Source: Amblyornis subalaris (lineage: Eukaryota > Chordata > Aves > Passeriformes > Ptilonorhynchidae). Taken from it: a stretch of DNA of 64,000 nucleotides. The DNA is taken from the NCBI GenBank assembly GCA_018881555.1, contig JACAXG010000018.1, positions 2,497,561 through 2,561,560 of the forward strand, given 5' to 3'. Both the position numbers and the translations under genes were made by a program. The notes below the pieces were generated by a model. The model did no database searches. It worked only from the letters and a program-made list of their open reading frames with translations, and was not told the origin of the DNA. Positions 42,801 through 57,800 of this stretch are shown in pieces (positions within the stretch are counted from its first letter, which is position 1; each line of letters opens with the position of its first letter).

Positions 42801-45800
42801 TTCTTAAGTGGTTTTCACTGTCAGGAGTTTCTTAAGTGGTTTTCACTGTCATCCTCCATATTCTAATAGTGAACAGAGGCTCAAGAAGATGCTGTTTCTA
42901 TAATGCTATAACTGGTGCTTACTATATTGTGAGGAAAGGTATTTTATCCCTCTGATTCTCATAGAAATGTCAGTTATCTGGAAATTCAGTAGTGTTCTTC
43001 CCTGTAAGATAGGTTTAGTCTTAATGTAGTGCAGGAGCGCTGCAACTACAAAGCGCCTTTCTCTAAGGCCTCCTATCCCTTCGAGGGGGGAAAAAAGGAA
43101 ATAATTTCTTTATTTCAAAGTTGAACGAAAGGCTTATTTCGCTTTTCCAGACTTTCAGAGAAGGAGAAAGCAAAGTTCCAGATGCAAAGAATGAGAACCA
43201 TGACAAGAGGCCAATGCTCAGATGTGTTTGTGCTTCTTCAAATTGCTTTCATCTATCCTTTTGACACCTGTGTCAACTGGTGGTATAAATGTTTAGAAAA
43301 CAGGCATGTAGAGCAAATTGGAAGTTGCAGTTATGATGGATGAGTAACTGAAGTGGAAAAAATGGATGTGCTGAAATGCAAGTGAGATTTAAAATTTTTC
43401 TAGATCTACTTGAAAGACTAAGTAGAGAAGATTCAAAGAACTATCCCAGAGGCATTGAAAAGCAGGGTGAGAAAGGGAGACTGGCCAAGAAAACTGTTGC
43501 AGAAGGGAAGATTTTATCATAAAGTCAGGTTCGGCCAAATTCACAATGAGTTACCTAATGGTATTAAAATCCTCCGAAGGCTAAAATATTCTTTAGCTAT
43601 TTTAATAAAAAAGAAAATTAGCAAAAAAAAAAAGTAGATTTGTCATGTAACTGGAATATAGATTAAGAATAGTTTAGGCATGGACTCTAGACTAAATTAA
43701 TCAGGAAAAGGCCATGGAACAGCAGGATAAAAGCAAGATGTGTAATGGGGACTAGAGCACAGAATTAGAAATTGGAAGATCTCAGAACTTTAATGCAGCC
43801 AAGTTCTGGTTATCGGGTAATCTTTGGGTTGAGTCCAGACGCAATGTATTTGAGAAATCTCACGTTCTGAAGTCAGCTTTTTTTTAATGAAAATAAATTG
43901 AAGCTGATACCATTTGATCAGAGGGTAGCAAATTTAATGCCTATAATTAGTTCAGCAACGAGAAAGTGATAATGGCCTCAGCAGGACCTGACTTGGAAGT
44001 GGTCCAGGATTCAGAAAATATTTTAAGGGGAAAAGACAAATAGAAAGCAGATCCAGTGCAGTATAATTTGCTATCTTACTAAAAATTAGATGTGTCCAGC
44101 CAACTTGTGCTTTAAGAAAATCGGCTTTTTCTTGGTTAAGATGATGTCTGGTGGTAAAGTATCTAATAAAGTGCTAACAGGAAGTCTAGAGGAGATTAGC
44201 AGAGGAAATATTCACTGAATAAAATGAATAAGCAGAAGCAATGCTTCTGCAGTGAAAGCAGTGTTGGGCTGAAGAGAGGTTAATAGGAGAATTACTTTTT
44301 GCATTCCTTAAAACCAGAACAAGATTAATTTAAAAATCAATCCCACAGTTAAGACAGGCTGGTAAAATTTACTGGTGAGGGAATGCTGAGAGGANGGAGA
44401 GGGAAGAGCACAATACATTAACAGCAAATACTGAATGACTCTGGGCTCTTGGAGTTGTGGGGAGAAGAAAGAAATTCAAGAGTAGAATATGTGTTTGGAG
44501 ACCGAAACAAAGAATAAGCTGAACNAAATAAATGAAAGTTACACGAAAAAATCTATTTCCAGGAGAAATAGTTACAAAGTACCTAACACCAGTGAATGCT
44601 TTTCAAGTCATATGCATTAGAAACCTATGGATGCGAACTGGAACAAATGCAAAGGAAAGCTGTGGGTTAGGCAACTTCAAAAGTGTTTCATGAGAAGAAA
44701 CTAAAAGCTTGGGGTCATTTGTCTGGGCTAGAGAAGTTAGAGAAAGATAGAATTATTGACAGTAAAGTCAAACACACATGAGGGAAGCAGAGCTTTTGAG
44801 GGAAAGGACTGCTTTGAAGCAAGAACAGATGGATAGAAGTTGGTAATCAGTAAAACTGGAAATTAGACAGTTCGTATTCGTAATAAGAGCAATAGGAGTA
44901 ATAAAGCCATTCAGTTGTAATAGGGAGAAGTTTTACTACCTTTAGGCTGGGGTTTGATAACTTTGTAAAAAGTGCATGGTGGGCCTCTGATAAATGCAGA
45001 ATAATCACAGGTTGATGACCCTGGAGATATCTTAAAGATTTATGTTTGTATAATCAGGGATATCTTGTATCTGCAGAAGATAAAGCATCATACGAAAAAC
45101 CAATCAATTTCAAAAAATAAAATTCACATTCTCTCCCTTTAATACTAGTGAGACCTTTTTTTTTTCCATTAAAAAATGTTTAATTTTGTTGATGTGGTTA
45201 TGGCAAATTGAATTCAAATCTATGCTGGTAGTACATCGTAAGAAAAGGTGAAAGAGAAATATCAGCAGTGCATGATTGCAGAAGATGCTGCTAGAATTTG
45301 AGGGAAACTAGAAAAAGAAGTCTCACTTCTGATGCAAATCTTGGGAACTAAGCTTGATGTGAGTATGGGCATAATGGTGTCATTCTAAATTCATGAAAAT
45401 AGCTTTACAAATGAAGGAGAGGCAAAGTGGGGTCAGTGCAATTCAAACACATGATGACAATTTTAGCCTAAATAGAATGCTCTTTGTGACTGGATGAATT
45501 AATTACTGTAAGACAGTGTTCTTGCTTGTCATTCTGATTCTTTCTGCTTGTTAATCACTCCTAAATTGTAGCTATTGCAGTAATACTAAGATTTGTTACT
45601 TACAAAATTTTGCTAATCTTCTTTCTAGTTTAATGTTTGCTCATGCATTACTGTAAATATTTTGAAATGTTTCCTATTTTACATTTCTGTTTTGTCCTCT
45701 ATAGTACTTTCTTTCTGCCTATTAAGTATTATTGTTCCACTGGAACACCGTATGACTCTTTCAAACGTATGATTTCATAGTCAAGCTTAATTTACCTACT

Positions 45801-48800
45801 GAGCAAATTTGATGACATACCAAGTCTGAGGCAGAGATTACTGTGCAAATAAAAAGTTCAAGTGGCAATGAGTAGCAAGATCTGTAGAATGGTTTAGTTT
45901 ACTCTTTGTGCCTCACTGNTCTTGTAGTGGTTGCAATATTTCCATTCTTACTGTGTATAATGGTGATAACACGTTTTAAGAAACTTTGCATCTCCTGAAG
46001 GTACTGACAGAACTCAGTTTGCTATGAATGGGATGAAATTTCCTGTGCTGTTGATCACACGGAAAACTTGAAACTTGAAAACTGGGAAAATTCTTATCCA
46101 ATAGGTTGAATCATAGTAAAACTGAAACAGAGCAAATGATGATAGGGAAATGGATGCCTATTTATTTGCACGAGGAAACACTTATTTTGAGTTGTACAAA
46201 TCACTGTGGTCTTCCTAAGTACTTTTTTTCCTCGTACTTTTTTTCAAAGAGCTGCTTTTGAAAAAAAATAATTGGGAGAATTAATCTTCTGTTTATCCAA
46301 ACGATTCTGTGTTCTTTCTCTGTGGTTTTTTTTTTGTTTGTTTAATTGCAAGGATCATTTGCATGAAAATGGGATTTTAAGACTTGAACAGTTTCCATAC
46401 TTCTTCCCAGATACATGGAGTAAACCACATTTATTGTATTTATTGTAAACTAAAAAACTATTGTTTTGTAAAATTCCTTGCATGCTTTTTTACACTGAAT
46501 TATTAATGAATATTTGAGAATATAGTTTAAAAAGGTTCCCCCTGCCTGCCTCTGAAAATATATACTGCTAATGTATAGAATTCTCCTTCCTTTTCGCCCT
46601 CCCTATAACGTCTTCTCATTTTTCTGGCAAATTAAGCTACATTTCGGTAGTTCCTCCATTCTCTAAAATAAGCAGCATCCTATGCTACACCAAGTCTTTT
46701 AAATCAGTTTACAAAAGTTGTTTCACCTTTTTTTTTTCATCTTGCCAAAAGGTGTTTGTAAAGATTTCTTAATGAAGAAAATAAAGTGATTTATCATAAA
46801 AGTTATCCAAAGTGAGGTGGAAATCCAGAAATGGAAATGTGATTGGGACCTCTGCTGTGGCAAAACCTGCTGATGATTATCAGATGATAGAGATACTACT
46901 GTAGTCTGGGCACAAAGTGATCACTGTATTATGGTAAAAGTAGAAGGGAGAGGGTCAGTATCCTACTTGAATATTTATATTATAGCTTATCAGTAAAGAG
47001 TTAAAATATTTCTTGCATGATCTTCCAAAAGGAATATATTTCCAAAGTGTACATTAAATTCTGGATTGACAATTCAGATAATGTTCTGTTTTACCATGTT
47101 TAATATTTTTAATGTTTAATATTGTAGTTATATGTAGTGTTTAGTTTATGCTTTTNGGGTAGAAGACACATACTTTTACTACTGTTCTCCAAGCTGGACC
47201 TTCATACAACAGATCTTTTCTGGATTATTTTTATGTATTGACTGCTTGGAAAAGGTGAAAATTCTAATATAAAAGAGTAAATACTACTGTTCTATTTAAT
47301 TATAGAATAAAAGTTGTATGTATTCATGTTTGAAGCATGGAATACTGAACTTTAAACATAAAATAATCAATTATGTTACTGAACTTTAATTATGATTTCT
47401 ATTCATTTAGATTTCTCATATTGGAAAGCTGAAAGATTTTCTTCTACAACACAGGAAGGATTACATTAATGCTTACAGGTAAGTGTGCATTGTGTTTAAA
47501 TGGATTTATCTGTCTATTTATTTACTTATCTTAATATTTATAAAGTGAACAGCTTAAAAACCTAGAGGCATAATGACTAAAACCAAAGCAGAGATTGTTA
47601 TTAATTGGCTTACTGTAAACTACTATAAGATGAAGAATAGTGCTGTCACAAGAAAACAGTGCACCCTAATAAAATCAGACTCAGAATTTGAAGATGATTT
47701 CTGGCTCTTAGGAGTGAGATCTGAAAGAAAACAACCTGGCACAGGTTGTCTCACACCTCTTGAAGACCTACAGAGTAAGTTTCTGAAGTGGTTCCTGAGA
47801 CAGCGGGGTGGTCCAGGTTTTCCCTTTCACTCTGTGACACTAAACCTACCTGTTGTCACAAAGTATACAGTCAGTAGCATCTGCAGGTCCTGGAGGACAA
47901 TGGTGCAAACTCTTAAGGCTCTGGGATGTGAATTCCAGATGAAGGACACCAGTGAGGAGATGGTGTTAGGGGACAGCAGCACGAGATTTGTTCTTCTGTG
48001 ACAAAAACTGTAGGCTTCAGCTCTGGTAGTTATTATTGTGTNTAGAAAGTTTTGATTCTCTTCAGCCACTGGGAAACATTAAAAACTGCTGTATCTGCTT
48101 ACTTGCTGATAGCTTTAGTAGTAGGATTTTTGGAGCATTAAAATACAAATTTACAGGTTGGTGTTAATAAGAAAAAAAATAGTATCTTCTATCTGCAGAT
48201 ACTAAATCAACTTATCCTAAGATCTAAATGTTACTGCAACTTGTATTTTGGTGAGCTGAGTACAAGTAATCGTATCATTTGAGAAATGTAACATTTGCTT
48301 CTAATGAAACTTTGTTACATGCAAGCTGAGTGAGTCAGCCCTGTCTGCATTCCGATTTTGCCACAGCCCTGACTAAAGCTGAGCTGTTCCTTCAATCAAG
48401 GTAGATAAAATGCAACCTAAAATTATTTTGGGTTAAAAGTTTCACAGATACCAAATAGAAGTGTTATCCAGACTGATATCCGCTCCCCAGGAGAAGACAG
48501 TAAGAATGGATGAGCCATCTGCTATTCCTTAGGCTCAGTCCATATTGGAGGAACAGTCTTTTTGAAAAACAGCTTGTAGGCCTGAAAGGGTCTGTCACAG
48601 TAATAGCATTACCACCCCATAAGTAGAATCAAAGTGTGTCCTAAATAAGTTGCCAGAAGACTTCCGGCACCCTTTCTTGTCTCCACAAGATTTTAAAAGC
48701 TGTATTTTGTTGTTTCAAAACTGAAACAAAAAAAGGAAGATGTGAAGCTTTATAAGTGAGAGACCATGGTAGCTATTTGTAGTCAGTGCGGGCGAAAATG

Positions 48801-51800
48801 AAGCTTGAGGTGTGCCCAGTTCTGTGTGTGAAGTGGATGANGGACTGCTTTTCCAAGGAACAAACAGAAGTAGTGCACCGTGCCGTGTTATGACTGGCTC
48901 TCTGCTTTGCAATGCCTGTTGGAATAGGGCATGAACAACACTAGGTGGAGCCAGCAATTTAAGACTGACATAACTGGCTGTACTGTGTGAAGACTTCCTG
49001 GGCACGCAGAGGTTGAGAAACTGCAAGTAACTGCAATAAGAACAGTCAGTGGTAGTTAAATTTTGGCCAGTGTTTGTATTTTATTAACAGTAGTATGCAT
49101 AAAATGGAAGCGGTTAGAGTAAAAATGTGTCCAAGTTATTTTGATTCCTAGAAGTTTTTAACATTCTTGTTGTAAACTCTGTTGTAACAAGTTATCATGG
49201 TAATTCTCAGTGCTTTTCACCCTCCTCTCTGCTCGCCCAGATCTTCATTAAGGAGAGGAAAGAAGTGTCATGTCCTTTATTAAAGCATAAAATAATCCTG
49301 CAGATCTCATCTGTGATTGCAGTTAATTCTGTCATCAATGGTCAAANTTAAAATAGATAGTACCGTCAAATTCCATATTAGATTGCCTGTACTGTTCTAA
49401 TTTGTGAATGCAAGGAGCATCGTAGCATTTATGCTGTCAGTCTTACAGTCTTAGCAAATNCCTCACTCACTCAAGACAGCAGTTTTAATAACATTTCAAT
49501 TCTTAAGTAATGGGGACAATTTTCAAACAATTTAATACTAAAAGGCTGTGCTGAAATTTATTTAGGAGATGTAATTTTGTTCTTGAAATTTGACTGCTCT
49601 GTTATTTTGTTAGTCCTGCTATTTGTTTTCACAACTATAGCACAATGTGTTAATGAAATGAGCTTTTGAGTTACCAAGTCAAATTATTGTATGCCTTTTA
49701 AAACTTCTTCAGAATGAGTTACATCCAGGTTCTTGAATGCTTCTTTGACCTTACTTTTGAAGACTATAAATTCTTTAATAATGGAGTTTTTATTTTTGGC
49801 ATGCATGAAATATCCTGCTACAGAGGGTATGTCTTTAATTCATTTTTAGAGGAAAATTTTTAGCGATGAGAAAGTCAGCTGGAAGAAGGGTTATTTGAAA
49901 CCAAGTCCCTGACCTATTTTATCAAACTTTAAATGTTTAACTGAAATACCTAAATTGAATTAGTAATTGCTTATTCACCTTCTTTCTTCTTTATTTGACT
50001 GTTACCTACAAAATATGTAAATGGCAAAACACTTGATAAAAAATGAAACTCTTGATGCAGTGATCTAAGATTGCTGGCTTACAGGCCACTGCACCTTTTT
50101 ACAGTCAGTATGTGAAAAACCTTACATGTAGGATTTTTGCTTTCTGTGATAAGGAATTTTTTGTTGTGGTTTAACCCCAGCGGGCAGCTCAGCGCCACAC
50201 AGCTGCTCGCTCACTGCCCCCACAGNGGGATGGGGGAGAGAATCAGAAGAGAAAAAGTGAGAAAACTCATGAACTGAGATAAAGGCAGTTTAATAGGGAA
50301 AGAAAAAGCCACATGCACAACCAATGCAAAGCAAGGAATTTGTTCACCACTTTCCCTGGGCAGTCAAGTGTTCAGCCATCCCCAGGAAAGCAGGACTCCA
50401 TCACACTTAACAGTTACTTGAGAAGACAAATGCCGTCACTGTGAATGTCCCCCCCCTTCCTCTTTTCTTCCCCCAGCTGTATATGCTGAGCAGGATGCCA
50501 TATGGTCTGGAATATCCCTTTGGTCAGGNGGGTCAGCTGTCCTGGATGTGTCCTGTTCCAAATCCTTGTGCACCCCCAGCCTCCTCACTGGTGGGGTGGG
50601 ATGAGGAGCAGGAAAGGCCTTGCCTCTCTGAAAGCACTGCCCAGCAATAACAAAAACATCCTTGAGTTATCAGCGCTGTTTCCAACACAAATCCAAAACA
50701 CAGCCCCGTACTTGCTGCTGTGAAGAAAATTAACTCTATCCCAAGCAAAACCACTGTTCCTGGAAAGGAGGAGACAGGGACTCTTGGGTCCTGAAGTTGT
50801 TAACAAGTTGTGGGTACTTTTTCCTTTTTGCTTATTAAGCAATGATTCCTTTCAGATGCGGATTCTTACTTACTGTCCCATATTTAGTATATTGACTACT
50901 CTACATTGTATATTCTTCCTCGGTCCATTTGCTATACATTTCTGCATTGCTTTTTACACTGCACTAGGTGAGATCTTGTCTTTGGTCTTTGGTGACTTGT
51001 CTGATGTCTCATCTGTGAACAACTTGTGCCTTTGCTTTTCATCATCAGCTTCTTCGTCTTTTTGATCACTGAATCACCGAGACAGTTTGTATGTTTGTGT
51101 TAAATATAGTTCAAGGAACCAGCTGTAGTGCCCTAACACTTGGGAATTTGAACTGGTCCTCTTGGGATTCCTCCACAGCCTTCAGTTTCTCTGAAGGATT
51201 TTTCAAGGTTTAGGCAGTTTAAAGACCAGTCGTTATTCCCGCTGTATTAATGAGACATCTGAAAGGAATTGAGAGAATTCTAGATTTTGATCACAGAACA
51301 CCTCATACTTAAAAGGAAAATATTTGAGAGACAAGCTTTCCATCTGGGATTATTAGACATCTAATTAATTGTGTTTTGCAACTGCAGAGGTACTTACATA
51401 GTTGATCAGTGTAGCGTAGATGGCTTCTGAATAGAAATGTCACTTTTTCTATGGGAAAGGCTGGGTAGCTTCTAACGTATCTTCATTACATCCTTCTGTG
51501 GTCCTTCTCTGCAATTAAGTGTTTGTACGTTTCCTATGTTGTTAATTGCAAATAATATACTTTGAAAAAATTACTCACAAATGATCTTTCTGTCTTAAAA
51601 AATAATGTTGGTGCCCAGTAATTATGCCTCCTGCCCTAGCATTTCTCTGTCTCAAAACAAGAAATCAGTTACATCATTTGTCACTTAAGAGAAAATCATG
51701 GAATGCTTGCACAGCGTTTTGTGGAGAGCGTTTCCTTGTATTTAACAATAAAAGAAGTAGCCATTAAAGGACTCTAAAAACAGTGTCTTACTGACTCCTG

Positions 51801-54800
51801 TACAATGCCAGGCTGCTTTCTTGTCTTGACTTAATCACATTTTTACAAGTAGCAAGGCTTGCTTCATTGTATTGAGATAGTAAAACACATAGATGATCTG
51901 TAAGACTTTCTTCCCAGAGGAGTATATTTTTCTGTTCTCCAGGGAATTATTTTCAAATTATTTATCTTCTTTGTTTTAATTGCACTAAGTTCATATATCA
52001 CATTTCAGAAATAGTAATTTTTCATAGTAGCACTTTGGAATTTCTCAGCAATATTTTACAAAACTGAAAATACTAATTCAGGTATGCCTGTATTGCCTAT
52101 TCTAGTAGCTGAGGTTTCCACACAGAATAAAAAAAGACATGCAAAAGTTGTTGTGGAATGTTTTGTCATTTGAGTCAAGAACCTTTCAGCTTGGATTTAT
52201 GTCAGACAGCATTTGGATGGAAAAAGGCAGTAAATGAAAATGCACAAAACTTTGTTAAATAAGAAATCAAACAATTTAAAATATACTAGATGCCCAAAGG
52301 GAAGAATTTGCTGTATTTGCAACTAAGGTTGTACATACATGTACATACGCTTAACACATGGGGAGCATTTCTGTATGTGTTTGCAAGGCAGTATCTGCAG
52401 GTGGTACGCTGGCCATGTCTCTACTGTTTTACAACTGATTTATTTCTGCTTATTGCTTTGGTCTCTTTTGTAACACGCTGTTCGAGAAAAATCAATTTTT
52501 TCTTCTTGATTTGTTATCTTTATTGGATTAGTAAGCAGAAAATATTTCATGCACCAGCAGAGTTACTAATTCCAAAAGCTAACATAACATCAGCTCTGCT
52601 TGCTTGTGCTTCGCCAGCAAAATAGGATCATAGAAATGTTAGGGTGAAAGGAGCATGGCTGAAATATCCAAAAAGAGAATGACTAGTATCTTGCTTGCTT
52701 TTAAATATTTCTTTCAGTGGAGATTTCATATTCTCAGTCTGCTTCTTCCTCTTCCCTTATCCATGCTACTAGAATAATTTTTTTTACACTGACTTATTTT
52801 GGATTCTTCTCAGTCTCTTCTAGAATTAACAATTACAGTATGTTTGGGGTTTCATGTGTGTTCTCTTTGATGTTTGCTTGTACTTTTTCTTCTCTTTGGG
52901 ACACTGTCCCAGTTAGTGTTGCTGTGAGGTGCTGAAATAAAACTCCTGCTGAGGCCTCGCCCAAAGCTAAGGATAGCATTTCATTATGCTGCATTTATGT
53001 ATCCCACTGTAATGATGACTTTTCTATGCAACAACATGTTGTTGTTGTTGTGTTTGGTTTATGACCTAGTATGATCCCAGATGACTTTCTGAAGAACTGT
53101 TCCCTAATCAGCTGTTTCCCATTCTCTGTGGGTTCAGATATATTTTTCCTGCTGCAGCAAAGAGCCTCTGACCATTCCTTACTCAAATTCTTTGTGTCAT
53201 TTCTCCAGGCAGTATTGTTTTGAATTGAAGTCTTGTTCTCTAGACACCGTTTTAATTTGCTTAACTTTATGCCTCTGGAAGGTTAATAAGTATATACTCC
53301 AGTCTGCTGAGTTGTTAATGAAAGTATTAAATGGCATCGGATTGAGGACAAAATCCTGTGGAACACATCTCAGTGTGTCCTTCTGTTTTGGTATATAACT
53401 AACCCCAAGTTCAACTTTGCAGTTTCACATTCATATGGTGCTTATTTCTTCTAACTTATTTGTTCACTGGTAGCTTGTGAGAATGTTGTGTGAGATGATA
53501 ACAAAAGCCACACTAAAATATAGTGGTGGTTGCTTGTCATCCATCCGTAAGACCTGTTACTGCATCCCAGCAGTAAATTACACTGCCTATGACACAGTCC
53601 TGATACATCTTGGCTACAGGTAATCTTTTTGTTCTTTCCTAAGTGCTTAAATATTACTTCCTTATTCCTATATTTTTCTAGGCTGAGTGGTCTGCAAGTC
53701 CTCTGCTTGGTTTTTTTTTCCCTTTAACTGTATTTTTAAATATAGAAGCTAACCTTCATCTTTTCATCAATCTGTCACTTGCTTATTCTCTCCTAGTTCT
53801 TGGCAATGAGGATACATCCTTTCATTTGATGCATTTCCTGTTCTATTCCAGGGCTTGGTCTCCTGTCTCTGCACACTATATGAATGTGCATATGCCCTGG
53901 GCTTTTTTGGAAGTTGGTTAGTTCCGTTCAAGAGCACACCTTTGTCACACAGATAGGAGGGATATGTACTTCATCAAGTTTTCCTTCAGCATTGTCCCAG
54001 GAGCCACTGCACCCTCAGGTACACTTGTGCTATGACCTGGTTCACTTAGCCCTCTTTCTCATACACTATTCATTGAGCAGCCTGTTATTAATATATTATC
54101 TGACAGTTGTTATTGTTGATGATAATATCAATACAGAATTATGACCTTTTTTAAATGACAGAGGTATTCAATTTGGCCCAGATAGTTTAGAAGCAGTAGG
54201 CTAAAAGGAATAGTAACTACAGTTTTTAAATGACATTAGTGATGAAAGTTAGTGCAAAAAGACTCCAAACAAAGAAATAAACATCTAGAATTTATTCATA
54301 CTCTGCATGTAATTTTTCTTCTCTGTTGATTAACAAGCCAGCACCACATTCTTAGGTGTTTCTCATAGTAATGTTTGCAGAGCAAACTCGTTATCATTGG
54401 CATCCCTTCCCAGTTGTGTCTCATCCTGCACTTGACCCTTTTCTGATTGTGTCCCTGCATGATGTGTTCCTTTAGACTTCTCAGTAGCAATCAGAACTAA
54501 TTTGCACTTTGTATTCTGATTTTTCTGCTTGAGCTCAACGAAGCTCAGTTGATCTCTCACTGTATTGCCAACTCTTCCTTTTTATCAAGAGCAGAATTGC
54601 AAATTATCATAATGTAATTTCTATGTGAAAACTACTAGTTCATCTGAATTCTGTTCTGTTCCTTTTCGGGTTTCCATTTTCTCTGCAATTTAACCTACTC
54701 ATTTTTCTAGACTAATGAAGTCTGCCTACTTGATGGTCACTGTCCTCATTGTATTCTTCACCTACTGTTAAAAATCACAAATAAACCAAGTTGCCTTCCA

Positions 54801-57800
54801 GCCCAAGTTTCTTATGAAGTTTTCTCACTGACTAGGATGAAAATCCAGAGGAATTTCTTTTCCTCCTTTCTCGCTTCTTTATCTGTGTGCATTAGCCAGT
54901 GCATGTCTTGGCTAATGATTCTGATTGCTTCTGAAAAATCTGGTTTGCTCAGTGCTTCTTGATTGGTCACCTTCTTGACTGATGGATCTGTCCATTCCTG
55001 TGATACTGCCACTCCTCTTCTGAGCATGCATTTGTCTCTTTGACATACAAGACACAGCTGGATTTTTTTTCTACTCAGTTGTTTTTTCTTTGATGTTTTT
55101 ATGTGGTTTTGTTTTTCTTTGGCCTGTTTTTTCTTAATGAATGGTTCCTCTTCCGGTAGAGGATGGTGATTAAATGGATTTTCAGTATAATCTCCATGTG
55201 CAGATTTACTGGGGAGTGCAGTGGAGACTTCAGTACCCTGTTAGTACTAGTGGATGCCATATGTGTTTTGACATAATGGGATGTGATTGTATGACTCCAT
55301 GCTTGCCTTCCCAAGGAGGTTGGGTTTCAGGTATCCTTGCCTCCCAGCGGCTTGACCAGCTCATGTTCAAAAGCACTGGTACCAGACGCTGTGTAAGCTG
55401 TAAGCAGTTATAAAAGAAGAGTATTCTATTTCTTGTTTACTGGATTAAGCTGCATTTTACTAGCTTTGAAGCTGTGAAACTCCTATTTAAGAATTTGATC
55501 TACCCTATTTTTGTATTAGCAACTAGGAAAAGTAACTTATCAACTTGTTTCCCAGTGTTAAAGCTGTTGCAATTATCCTCGGTGTATCACTACACTACCA
55601 CTAGTTAAACTGTTAGTAAAAAATGAAATGTGCCTGAGGCAAGTTTTTCCATGTATTTCTAAGTCTGATTTAAAAGAAAATTCTGGTTTGCATTTTGTAA
55701 TCTTTATTTTACCCTCTAATGTTAGAAGTGCATGGAAAGNGTAGAACTTTGCAAATACCACAAAGCTGGGCAGATTACAAGAACCTAGACATGTAAAGAC
55801 AAGAACTTTATACCCTGTTCAGTAGCAGACCAGCCAGAATTTATTATTGTAGTCTGAAATAGAACAGTGGAGGATTTCTCTTCATCAAGGGGTCATCATG
55901 TATTCTATCCTTATTTCCTGCCTGAATCTGTCTGCCCTATCATGCTCAAGTAACTCTCTAGGCAGAGCACACTGAAGGATACTATGCATTATGCCATACT
56001 GGATGATCTTAATGGTCGACTTCTGTCTAGGCCTGTGTGGAGATGGATGTAGGAATGGATTTCCTGGCTTTACACATGCTTAGAACGTGCTTATCCAACA
56101 GAGTGGTAACAAAAAGACTCACCCATACCAGTGGTGCNAAGGGAGTAGGGGAGAGGTCTGCCCTAATATATTTAACAATATGAGTTACATTGCATTTGTA
56201 ACTACCAATATGTCATCTTAGCCAGGTTGGGGAAAGCCTCTCTTATCAGATATTTCTAAAATCAGGCAATTTTAAATCTTTCATCATTCAGAAGTTGCTT
56301 TCTCAGAAAGTGCAAATTAAAGTTACAGCTTAGAANATCACTGATTACAGCTGTAATAGGGATTTCACAACAAATTTCTGATACCCATCTGTCCAGACCA
56401 GAGGAGAGCAATTCAGCTACTGAAAGATAAATGGAAACACTGTATATAGCTGGTTTTCTTTAAGTAATAAAAAATGATTTTGTGACATTTAGAATAGCTT
56501 TAACCAGAGGGGGGAAAAAAGCCTTGATATTTAGATGTCAAATACACAGCAGTTTTGAAAACAAATATGTAAATATAGAATATTACTTCTAATTAGTTTG
56601 TCTTACTGTTTGCTTGCTAATCTGTTCCTGTGTACTAGCTGACCAGTAAGCAGAAACTAATTTTCAAACCAGATGAACTATGCTGATTTTTTATGTGCAA
56701 CAAGCCATATGGGATGGGAATGAAGAGATTTTGGTATAATACTTGAGGACTTTAGAGTACACTTAAAGCTTTATGGAGGAGATCTGGACCCATGCTTACA
56801 ATACATTGATGATGCAGGAGGGAACTGGTGGGTTTTTATACGATGAAAGTTGATGAGATGGGGTTGCGTGAACTGGGTATGGGCATTCCTGTAGCAGGGA
56901 TTGCAGCAGACACAAGGGAGCTTTGGCATTATTGCAGTGAAGTGTGTAAGAGGTCTCTAAGGGTATCAGGCTAGATATTGAGGATCCTCTCTTCTTACTT
57001 GTATTATTGCATTAATATACTTGCATTATACATGGAGAAATTTTCACATATAAAAATAATAAATTCAAATGCAGGTATGGGTAAGGTTTTCTTTCCATTT
57101 TTAAAAAGCACATGTAATAGGCTGTGATCACTGTATCGTCAGAAAACCTAAGATGAACTTTTTTTTGCTGTAGCAAAGTTCTGTCATCCTGTCACCTATG
57201 GCTGTGGAAACACTGTTAAATGCCTTTATACAGTATGTTTTTCTGGTGGCTATCTACAGTGTGTTAATATTTTAAGGACAGGCCTCCATTTTTATTAATT
57301 TAGCAAGAGAAAGATATATTAATATCATTAGAAAATACTAAATGCGTCACGTATAGTCTAAAACAGAAATAAACAATGGGAACAGGTTTTAATAAATACT
57401 GCGGTCAATTTGATGTTAAAAATGTGCATTGTTTTCTAGTATTCTTACTCTAGTTTGCATTCACAGATTTCATAGTACAGCTGCTTTAAAAATGAAGCTT
57501 TGTGTTTAGGATGACTAAAACATATTTAAGTAAAATAAGTTTCTTTTTGTTATACTTTAAGTATTTGAGTATCCTTTCTCTTAATTGTTTTCATGTTTTT
57601 AGGATTGAAATACACCTCACTGAAATAAGTACTGACGGCAGTGATATGTTTTCTAATTGTATTTTCTCCTTACCTGCTCATTGTTTGATTATATATATGA
57701 TGATAGGATATATTGCTTTTCCTACATATTTTACTAGTAAAAGAGTTTTGAAAAAAAGCCTCACAAATTATAGGAGTGGCATTTTTATCAGTGATAGCTA

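Noticed and set aside
43455..43637. Lys/Arg-rich 60-residue ORF
   Set aside because: The composition is dictated by A-rich sequence ending in a poly-A run. It is likely part of old repeat-derived DNA.
50441..50842. Cluster of ORFs on both strands near 50.6 kb
   Set aside because: They fall within or across the edge of the antisense solo LTR and contain an ambiguous base. No protein family is seen.
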